Shown one piece after another: positions 15,511-20,562 of a stretch of 20,562 bases of DNA (its first letter is position 1; every line of letters begins with the position of its first letter). A program made the translations under genes and the position numbers. Location: assembly GCA_043774925.1 (NCBI GenBank), contig JAYVSZ010000028.1:1-20562 (forward strand), given 5' to 3'. A model generated the notes under the pieces. It was given only the letters and a program-made list of their open reading frames with translations, was not told where the DNA came from and searched no databases. The DNA comes from JAYVSZ01 sp043774925 (GTDB lineage: Bacteria > Pseudomonadota > Gammaproteobacteria > Burkholderiales > Methylophilaceae).

Positions 15511-16163
15511 GCGAGGCGGAAAATCTGGCGCTAAAGTCGAAGCTGGCTGCAGGCATTGCAAATATGGGTTTGCATATTGATGCTGAAAAGCAACAAAAGC
15601 TCATTGACTATGTGAGTTTAATTGCTAAATGGAATGCGGTGCATAACCTTACGGCAGTGCGCGAAACGGCAGACATGGTGACGCTACATTTGTTAGATAG
15701 TTTAAGTGTGCTGCCTTATGTCACATGCAAGCGCTTGCTGGATGTGGGCGCTGGCGCTGGTTTGCCGAGTATTGTGTTGGCGATTTGCTTGCCCGATTTG
15801 CAAGTCACAGCCATTGATTCGGTACAGAAAAAAGTGAGTTTTATGCGCCAAGTAAAGGCGCAATTAAAGTTGCCAAATTTAACTTTAATTAATGGACGAA
15901 TTGAAGCGCAAGAAATTGCCGAAGAAAAACCTGAAGAAAAGTTTGATGTGATTATTTCGCGTGCGTTTTCCGAGATTGGTTTGTTTGTAAAGCTCACCAA
16001 GCACTTGTTGGCAGAGGATGGAAAATGGTTTGCCATGAAGGGTGCAATTCCGCAGCGCGAGTTTGAAAAATCTGGTATCACTCCGAATGAAATAAAAGTT
16101 TTAAAAGTGGCGGGCTTAGATGCAGAGCGCCATTTGGTTATATTAGAAAATATTGGACTATAG
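15507..16163 (+). CDS. rsmG: 16S rRNA (guanine527-N7)-methyltransferase RsmG
   Basis: RsmG (GidB) methylates N7 of G527 in 16S rRNA using S-adenosylmethionine. The 218-residue protein has the family motifs: KWNAVHNLTAVRE (41-53), LHLLDSLSVLPY (60-71), the SAM-binding LLDVGAGAGLPSIVLA (77-92), and SRAFSEIGLFV further on. Its ATG lies in the 4-nt overlap with the mnmG stop, the classical gidA-gidB arrangement. parA starts 7 nt after its stop codon, so the four genes mnmG-rsmG-parA-parB are probably one operon. Confidence 0.97.
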   Translation: MSEAENLALKSKLAAGIANMGLHIDAEKQQKLIDYVSLIAKWNAVHNLTAVRETADMVTLHLLDSLSVLPYVTCKRLLDVGAGAGLPSIVLAICLPDLQVTAIDSVQKKVSFMRQVKAQLKLPNLTLINGRIEAQEIAEEKPEEKFDVIISRAFSEIGLFVKLTKHLLAEDGKWFAMKGAIPQREFEKSGITPNEIKVLKVAGLDAERHLVILENIGL

Positions 16164-16169
16164 ATACTC

Positions 16170-16928
16170 ATGAAAATACTGGCAATTACCAATCAAAAAG
16201 GCGGCGTTGGCAAAACCACGACATGCGTTAATTTAGCTGCAAGCTTGGCTGCGCACAATAAAAAAGTACTGCTGGTCGATTTGGATCCGCAAGGCAATGC
16301 AAGCACGGGTAGCGGTATTGACAAAGCGCGCCTTAAGTTCAGTATTTACCATGTGTTAATCGGCGAAAAAACATTGGTCGAAGTGATTGTAAAAAGTGAA
16401 AAAGGTGGTTTTGATGTTGCGCCTTCTAATCGCGAATTGGCGGGTGCCGAAGTTGAGCTGGTCAATGAAACTGAGCGTGAAACGCGCTTAAAAAAAGCAA
16501 TTTCTGGTATTGATACTTATGACTATGTTTTGCTGGATTGCCCCCCTGCCCTCAATTTGGTCACTGTGAATGCGCTTACTGCCGCCGATACGGTGATGAT
16601 TCCGATGCAATGCGAATATTATGCACTGGAAGGTTTGTCAGACTTAGTCAATACCATTAAAAAAGTGCGTGCACATCTCAACCCGACGCTAGAAATTGAA
16701 GGTCTGTTGCGCACAATGTTTGATAACCGTAATATGCTCGCAACCCAAGTATCGGCGCAGTTGGTAGGGCATTTTGGTAAAAAAGTATACGACACCATTA
16801 TTCCTCGCAATATTCGGTTGGCAGAAGCGCCTAGCTATGGTGTACCTGCTTTAATTTACGATAAATCCTCTAGAGGTGCAGTTGCTTATTTAGAGCTTGC
16901 GACAGAAATAATTAGTAAAAATAGTTAA
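16170..16928 (+). CDS. parA: Chromosome partitioning ATPase ParA
   Basis: ParA (Soj) is a Walker-type ATPase that moves ParB-parS complexes to segregate newly copied origins. The 252 residues include the deviant Walker A KGGVGKTTTC (10-19, with the signature Lys10), LLVDLDPQGNAST (34-46) and the Walker B region DYVLLDCPPALNLVTVNALT. The short N-terminus without a helix-turn-helix is typical of chromosomal rather than type Ia plasmid ParA. There is no obvious Shine-Dalgarno; it starts 6 nt after rsmG and may depend on coupling. Confidence 0.97.
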   Translation: MKILAITNQKGGVGKTTTCVNLAASLAAHNKKVLLVDLDPQGNASTGSGIDKARLKFSIYHVLIGEKTLVEVIVKSEKGGFDVAPSNRELAGAEVELVNETERETRLKKAISGIDTYDYVLLDCPPALNLVTVNALTAADTVMIPMQCEYYALEGLSDLVNTIKKVRAHLNPTLEIEGLLRTMFDNRNMLATQVSAQLVGHFGKKVYDTIIPRNIRLAEAPSYGVPALIYDKSSRGAVAYLELATEIISKNS

Positions 16929-16972
16929 TTAAATCAATTGGTTAATAATTCCAATTAAAAGGAAATTGCATT

Positions 16973-17821
16973 ATGGTTAAACAAAAAGGTTTGGGACGTG
17001 GTTTAGATGCGCTGCTTGCAGGCGATATGGAATCGGTGAGTAGTGGCGATTCTCTTCGTATGCTCAATATCAGCCAAATGCAGCCAGGCAAGTTTCAGCC
17101 ACGCAGCTATATGGATGATGCCGCCTTACAAACCTTAGCGGATTCGATTAAATCGCAAGGCATCATGCAGCCAATTTTAGTGCGTGAAATTACGGCAGAT
17201 AGATTTGAAATCATCGCTGGCGAACGTCGCTGGCGTGCCAGCCAAATTGCGGGCTTAGATGAAGTGCCAGTATTAGTGCGCGAAATTGGCGATGAATCTG
17301 CTTTGGCAATGGCGTTAATTGAAAATATTCAACGCGAAAATTTAAATCCGTTAGAAGAGGCGCAAGGGATTAAGCGCTTGATAGACGAATTTGTTATGAC
17401 GCACGAAAAGGCGGCCGATGCGGTTGGACGCTCGCGCGTAGCGGTTTCAAATCTATTGCGCTTGCTCACATTAAGCCATCCCGTGCAAGAAATGCTGATG
17501 CAAAACAAGCTGGATATGGGCCATGCGCGCGCGTTGATTGGCCTGGACGTGGCACAGCAAATATTATTGGCAAATAGAATTGTCAAGCAAAAATTATCGG
17601 TGCGCGAGGTGGAATCGCTTGCCAAGCAACAGCAAGCGCCCAAAGCAAGCAAACAGAAAATCAACACCAATCATGACGTAACGCGTTTGCAAGACACATT
17701 AAGCGATAAATTGGGCGCAAAAGTGAACATTACAGCCAACGCGCGCGGTGCGGGTGTACTGAAAATTAGTTATAGCAATTTAGATCAGTTGGACGACATT
17801 ATTGCCAAGATTTCACATTAA
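16973..17821 (+). CDS. parB: Chromosome partitioning protein ParB
   Basis: ParB (Spo0J) is a CTP-dependent DNA clamp loading at parS and sliding along nearby DNA. The 282 residues show the N-terminal ParA-interacting LGRGLDALL (7-15), the CTP-binding GERRWRA (83-89) and ALIENIQRENLNPLEEA (114-130), a helix-turn-helix that reads parS (about 145-165, AADAVGRSRVAVSNLLRLL), and a C-terminal dimerisation domain. A good Shine-Dalgarno AAGGAAA precedes the ATG; the 44-nt gap to parA includes a small AATTGG/CCAATT inverted repeat. Cognate parS sites are visible at 13499-13514 and 15075-15090. Confidence 0.97.
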   Translation: MVKQKGLGRGLDALLAGDMESVSSGDSLRMLNISQMQPGKFQPRSYMDDAALQTLADSIKSQGIMQPILVREITADRFEIIAGERRWRASQIAGLDEVPVLVREIGDESALAMALIENIQRENLNPLEEAQGIKRLIDEFVMTHEKAADAVGRSRVAVSNLLRLLTLSHPVQEMLMQNKLDMGHARALIGLDVAQQILLANRIVKQKLSVREVESLAKQQQAPKASKQKINTNHDVTRLQDTLSDKLGAKVNITANARGAGVLKISYSNLDQLDDIIAKISH

Positions 17822-17881
17822 TTTGGCGCTAAACTTCAGCCGTTCACATGTGGCATTGCCTTTGAAGATTTTTTTACCCAT
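17813..17881 (-). CDS. Possible 22-residue ORF antisense to the parB end
   Basis: A minus-strand ATG (17881-17879) is preceded by AAGGAG with a 7-nt spacer and opens 22 codons (MGKKIFKGNATCERLKFSAK, then LM) to a TGA lying inside the last codons of parB. It is basic with one Cys; no family is recognised. The strong Shine-Dalgarno is the only support. It may be a small protein, a regulatory leader, or the leftover 5' end of a deleted gene. An 8-bp inverted repeat, GACACTTT (17903-17910) with AAAGTGTC (17932-17939), lies upstream. Confidence 0.35.
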   Translation of the reverse strand: MGKKIFKGNATCERLKFSAKLM

Positions 17882-17952
17882 TTAACCTCTCCTTTTAACC
17901 AAGACACTTTAATGTGGCTGTCTTTTCTTTAAAAGTGTCCGTTAAATGTGGG

Positions 17953-18111
17953 TTAGCTGATTGTGACTTCGTCACGCACCAGCACTTGGCCGTTGGCGTC
18001 ATTTACATAGGTAAAGAAGCGGTTGCCAACTCTATCCACGGCGGCGTTGATGTGACCGTTAACATCGTAATAGATGTCGGAGTAGCTAGGTGCCCAGTAG
18101 CCATTGTTTTT
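17953..18111 (-). pseudogene. Remnant resembling a YD/RHS-repeat protein C-terminal piece
   Basis: The minus-strand frame is open for 52 codons to a TAA at 17955-17953 but starts after an in-frame stop (18114-18112) with no start codon. It reads SYSDIYYDVNGHINAAV, then DRVGNRFFTYVNDANGQVLV, then RDEVTIS. The spaced Tyr-Asp, Gly and Phe/Tyr pattern recalls YD repeats of RHS or LysM-type secreted proteins. No ribosome-binding site is present, so it is taken as a broken gene tail. The family is suggested by pattern only. Confidence 0.45.
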
Positions 18112-18127
18112 TTAATGGCATGACCTA

Positions 18128-18164
18128 ATTAACCTACTTGCTAAATTTTATCAACTTGGTTAAT
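18128..18164. promoter_or_regulatory. Candidate MqsA operator upstream of mqsR
   Basis: ATTAACCTACTTG (18128-18140) and CAACTTGGTTAAT (18152-18164) form an inverted repeat matching at 11 of 13 positions with an 11-bp spacer, ending 8 bases before mqsR. E. coli MqsA binds palindromes with AACCT/AGGTT half-sites, which these arms partly match (AACCT and TGGTT). The match is inferred. Confidence 0.5.
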
Positions 18165-18172
18165 ATAGAAAA

Positions 18173-18469
18173 ATGGAAAAAAGCACACCGCATTGTCAAT
18201 TATCCGTTGTTAAAACACTGATTGAAGCGGGTAAAGTACGCAGCACTTTTTCTGCCTTAGCAGGTGCAAGTGCGCTTGAGATTAGTTTTGATGAAATGCT
18301 CAACATCATCAAAGCGCTTACCATGAAAGAGTTTTACAAAAGCATGACAACGCACAACAACCATCAAATTTGGCAAGATGTTTATCATGCTCGCACGCAA
18401 TCGGCTGAAATCTACATTAAGCTTACCGTGGTTGACGAGGTATTAATTGTTTCTTTTAAGGAGTTATAG
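18173..18469 (+). CDS. mqsR: mRNA interferase toxin MqsR
   Basis: MqsR is a RelE-fold endoribonuclease that cuts mRNA at GCU-type sites and is neutralised by MqsA. The 98-residue protein has the same length and layout as the E. coli protein; KSMTTHNNHQIWQDVYHART and LTVVDEVLIVSFKEL are hallmark segments. Residues reported as important in E. coli (Lys56, Gln68, Tyr81, Lys96) are present at the same positions, so the toxin looks active. As in E. coli, the toxin gene comes first. The antitoxin starts 2 nt after its stop and uses a Shine-Dalgarno inside the toxin's last codons. Confidence 0.95.
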   Translation: MEKSTPHCQLSVVKTLIEAGKVRSTFSALAGASALEISFDEMLNIIKALTMKEFYKSMTTHNNHQIWQDVYHARTQSAEIYIKLTVVDEVLIVSFKEL

Positions 18470-18471
18470 CT

Positions 18472-18873
18472 ATGCAATGTCCCATTTGTAATAATGCGGC
18501 ACTTGTTGAAGATAAGCGTGATATACCCTATTTGTATAAGGGCGAACTCACCACATTGCCGCAGGTGGCTGGGCAGTTCTGCCCAGCATGTGGCGAACAT
18601 ATATTAGATGCAACACAATCAGCTCATGTCAGCGCTTTAATGTTAGCGTTTAATCAGCAAGTTAATGCTGCAATGGTAGACCCTGCGTTTATTGTATCAG
18701 TGCGTAAAAAGTTAGCTTTAGATCAACGCGAGGCAGCAGAGATTTTTGGAGGCGGTGTTAATGCGTTTTCTCGATATGAGAATGGTAAAACCAAGCCGCC
18801 TTTGGCTTTGGTTAAGTTGTTAAAAGTGCTAAACAAACACCCTGATTTGTTGGCTGAGGTTAAAGCGGCTTAG
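18472..18873 (+). CDS. mqsA: Antitoxin MqsA
   Basis: MqsA binds and blocks MqsR through its N-terminal zinc domain and represses transcription through a C-terminal helix-turn-helix. The 133 residues have four zinc-ligand cysteines (Cys3, Cys6, Cys37, Cys40) and an XRE-type HTH (about 70-130: VRKKLALDQREAAEIFGGGV, NAFSRYENGKTKPP), with Asn97 and Arg101, which contact DNA in E. coli MqsA, conserved. AAGGAG at 18458-18463 precedes the ATG by 8 nt. Both parts of the module therefore look intact. Confidence 0.95.
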   Translation: MQCPICNNAALVEDKRDIPYLYKGELTTLPQVAGQFCPACGEHILDATQSAHVSALMLAFNQQVNAAMVDPAFIVSVRKKLALDQREAAEIFGGGVNAFSRYENGKTKPPLALVKLLKVLNKHPDLLAEVKAA

Positions 18874-18892
18874 TTGGTGTGTCCGCCAAAGG

Positions 18893-18915
18893 GGGGTTAG
18901 CTCAGTCTGACCCCT
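18893..18915 (+). terminator. Weak hairpin after mqsA
   Basis: GGGGTTAG (18893-18900) pairs with CTGACCCC (18907-18914, one G-T pair) around a 6-nt loop, 20 nt after the mqsA stop. There is no T run, so its role as terminator is uncertain. Confidence 0.3.
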
Positions 18916-18926
18916 ATTGTTCCATG

Positions 18927-19073
18927 AAAACCCGCATGGATATTGGTTGGTAGCCTCACCGTCATTCTGAGTGGAACGAAGAATCCAGTTTGTAGCCTTG
19001 ATGTAGCAAAGCGGAATCAAGGGTTGCAGTGAATCCCTCGATTTCATTGCATTTCATCGAGGCTACGCTTGCT
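18927..19073. repeat. 147-bp interspersed repeat, copy 1
   Basis: This copy differs from the one at 19105-19251 at five positions and by no insertion or deletion. It contains the motif GTCATTCTGAGTGGAACGAA followed by GAATCC, recalling short interspersed repeats seen in many bacteria (remembered, not searched). The right part folds into a long imperfect hairpin: GTAGCCTTGATG (18992-19003) with CATCGAGGCTAC (19055-19066), and an inner AATCAAGGG / CCCTCGATT. No reading frame is convincing. It may act as a 3' transcript element or be a non-autonomous mobile repeat. Confidence 0.85.
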
Positions 19074-19104
19074 GACTGTCATTTTTATGCCAGTGAAACA
19101 GGCT

Positions 19105-19251
19105 AAAACCCGCATGGATATTAGGTGTTAGCCTCACCGTCATTCTGAGTGGAACGAAGAATCCAGTTTGTAGCCTTGATGTAGTAAAGCGGAATCAAGG
19201 GTTGCTGTGAATCCCTCGATTTCATTGCATTTCATCGAGGCTACGCTTGCT
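19105..19251. repeat. 147-bp interspersed repeat, copy 2
   Basis: Second copy in direct orientation, 178 bp downstream of the first, with the same hairpin at 19170-19244. A unique 31-bp spacer (19074-19104) separates the copies. It ends just before the stop of the putative immunity gene (19261), so the hairpin could end that transcript on the minus strand. Confidence 0.85.
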
Positions 19252-19260
19252 TGCTACGCG

Positions 19261-19509
19261 CTAGTCGTGGTTTTCAAAAACATCTTCCTTGAGCCACAAA
19301 ATCGTACCAGTCCAAAAAGCAGCAAAAACCACAAAACCAATCGCTTTGATTAAGGTAATATCAGGTAAGTGAAACTCTCTTGTAAAAATAAAGCTGAGCA
19401 ATGGGACAGCAATTAGCCAAGCTATTGCCAGCACACAACCCAAAAGCACTAAGTTCACTAACCAATACACCAACAAACTTTTCAATAACTTAATATGTCT
19501 GGCTTTCAT
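19261..19509 (-). CDS. Small membrane protein, probable immunity protein
   Basis: An 82-residue protein with a long hydrophobic stretch (about 9-43, LLVYWLVNLVLLGCVLAIAW and following) that could be one long or two short helices, and another helix at about 54-74 (IKAIGFVVFAAFWTGTILWL), with charged ends. It begins in a 4-nt ATGA overlap with the stop of the upstream polymorphic-toxin gene, the usual place of an immunity gene, and has no Shine-Dalgarno of its own, suggesting translational coupling. Immunity proteins against pore-forming CDI toxins are small membrane proteins, which fits. No family is recognised; function inferred from context. Confidence 0.6.
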   Translation of the reverse strand: MKARHIKLLKSLLVYWLVNLVLLGCVLAIAWLIAVPLLSFIFTREFHLPDITLIKAIGFVVFAAFWTGTILWLKEDVFENHD

Positions 19510-20562
19510 TTTTTATTGAGATAGTCTTCAACAAGTTTGCTGGTCGGCTCTTGTACAGAAGAGGATACGGTAGCCCCAATAGGTTTAGCAGAATTAGCTA
19601 TCGGCACCAATGGCACCGCCAGTGAGTAATTGCCATTTATCAGCGCTGCAATAGGCGCAGCTTTAGCATAACCTTCAACAACTTCACCAAATTTGAAACC
19701 GAGAGCTGTACCAAAACCAGTGGCCACTACTTTAGGCAATACAGGTTCGCCAGTGTATCTGGCTGTCACTACAGCGCCATCCACGTTGGTAAGCATTGAG
19801 TATCCCAGTCCTCTGCCATAGGTCAAGCCGCCAGTTACCGTAGCGCTGATTAGGTCTGGCATCGAAACTTTGCCTTCAAAAACATATTGTGCTCCTGCAT
19901 TTATTCCGCCTCCAATTGTAGCTCCCGTTGTAAATGTTGCAAGTGTTAAACCGGTAGCCACGCCATAAACTGCTGGTGTAGCAGATAATGTACTTCCTAC
20001 CCAAGCCCTATCAAAACTCTCTTGAAAGCTCTTGCTATATTGCTCGGGCGTTACACTCGGGTTCTTGCTACCATCTACCAAATAAGTGCCATCGTACGCC
20101 TTAGAATAGGGTCTTAGCAATGGGGTTGAGTCATATTTACCCGTTTTAATGTCTTGCAACAACTGATTGTTTGCTAATACTTTGTCAGCCGCCGTATACA
20201 TGCCCCACTGATTAGCATTTGCGGCTAATTGTTTGTTGGTGTTTGTGAAGCCCCAATTGCCAATACTATCGCTGAATCTTGAATCACCTTGGTTGGCAGG
20301 CTTAAGCTTGTTAGCTTGCTGCTTACCCTCCGCCGCAAGGTTAGTTGTTTTAGCATTCACCACATCCCGAGGCGGTGCGCCTGTGACAGTGACATTCAAG
20401 CCACCATTTCTAGCATTGGCTAATTGCGCTTCTGCTAGCTGCTGCGCCTTGAGCGAATAGCCGCCACCCGCACTGGCATCATTACCAAACAACAAGGGCG
20501 TGACTTGCCCGCCGTTGGCGTTCATCTGCTCGGCCAATTGTCTTGCTGCGGTAGCGTCATTG
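19506..20562 (-). CDS. Large secreted polymorphic toxin, C-terminal part (5' end outside window)
   Basis: The minus-strand frame is open from the window edge (20561) to a TGA at 19508-19506, 351 codons visible; the in-frame TTG near 20537 is not a real start. The N-terminal half of the visible part is Gln/Asn/Ala-rich (LKAQQLAEAQLANARNGG, GKQQANKLKPANQGDSRFSD), as found near the ends of CdiA/haemagglutinin exoproteins. A Gly/Ala/Thr-rich hydrophobic segment follows (PAVYGVATGLTLATFTTGAT, then GGGINAGAQYVFEGKVSMPD, then TVTGGLTYGRGLGYSMLTN), resembling the pore-forming (ionophore) C-terminal toxins of contact-dependent inhibition proteins. No nuclease or ADP-ribosylase motif is seen. The overlapping small membrane protein supports a toxin-immunity pair. 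The family call is pattern-based. Confidence 0.6.
   Translation of the reverse strand, partial: NDATAARQLAEQMNANGGQVTPLLFGNDASAGGGYSLKAQQLAEAQLANARNGGLNVTVTGAPPRDVVNAKTTNLAAEGKQQANKLKPANQGDSRFSDSIGNWGFTNTNKQLAANANQWGMYTAADKVLANNQLLQDIKTGKYDSTPLLRPYSKAYDGTYLVDGSKNPSVTPEQYSKSFQESFDRAWVGSTLSATPAVYGVATGLTLATFTTGATIGGGINAGAQYVFEGKVSMPDLISATVTGGLTYGRGLGYSMLTNVDGAVVTARYTGEPVLPKVVATGFGTALGFKFGEVVEGYAKAAPIAALINGNYSLAVPLVPIANSAKPIGATVSSSVQEPTSKLVEDYLNKK

Noticed and set aside
15716..16192. 158-codon minus-strand ORF opposite rsmG
   Set aside because: It lies entirely over rsmG and the parA start with no family features.
17914..18123. 69-codon plus-strand ORF after parB
   Set aside because: No ribosome-binding site; the opposite strand gives a better pattern (YD-like remnant).
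18829..19047. Minus-strand ORF across the mqsA end and repeat copy 1
   Set aside because: It runs through repeat DNA and into mqsA; low plausibility as a gene.
18927..19251. Tandem repeats considered as CRISPR
   Set aside because: Only two 147-bp copies with internal hairpins and a single spacer; no repeat-spacer pattern or cas genes.

Overview
The window looks like the chromosomal replication-origin region of a moderately AT-rich betaproteobacterium. The protein flavour suggests Methylophilaceae (Methylotenera or Methylophilus type), but that placement is inferred without any database search. The reasons are the order gyrB-dnaN-dnaA / rpmH-rnpA-yidD-yidC-mnmE, the absence of recF between dnaN and gyrB, and mnmG-rsmG-parA-parB nearby.

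Left part (1-1127): the 3' end of katG with a clear intrinsic terminator, a rubredoxin gene with its own likely promoter, an 11-bp hairpin, and a 22-codon lysine-rich ORF with a strong Shine-Dalgarno, 26 nt downstream of gyrB.

Origin core (1154-10560): gyrB, dnaN and dnaA run leftward; rpmH, rnpA, yidD, yidC and mnmE run rightward. The 269-bp dnaN-dnaA gap is AT-rich and holds two consensus DnaA boxes plus two weaker ones, so it is the best oriC candidate. The 289-bp dnaA-rpmH gap holds two more consensus boxes beside a recognisable dnaA promoter and a strong rpmH promoter, so the origin may be bipartite or dnaA may be autoregulated. A bidirectional terminator ends mnmE and the convergent small gene behind it.

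Segregation and middle part (10580-17821): a DUF2853-like small gene; a 758-residue membrane protein combining a winged-helix-like head, a TolA-like Ala/Glu/Lys coiled coil, one membrane helix and an AsmA-like C-terminal part; then mnmG, rsmG, parA and parB. Two perfect 16-bp parS sites are present, one in the 230-bp gap before mnmG and one inside the mnmG reading frame. Together with ParA/ParB they form a complete chromosome-segregation system close to the origin.

Right part (17822-20562): accessory DNA. It holds a small ORF convergent with parB, a fragment resembling YD/RHS repeat proteins, a complete mqsRA toxin-antitoxin pair with a candidate operator, two near-identical 147-bp repeats carrying long hairpins, and the 3' end of a large secreted polymorphic toxin gene (CdiA/haemagglutinin style) overlapping by 4 nt a small membrane protein gene that is probably its immunity gene. 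No tRNA, rRNA, CRISPR array or transposase was seen.
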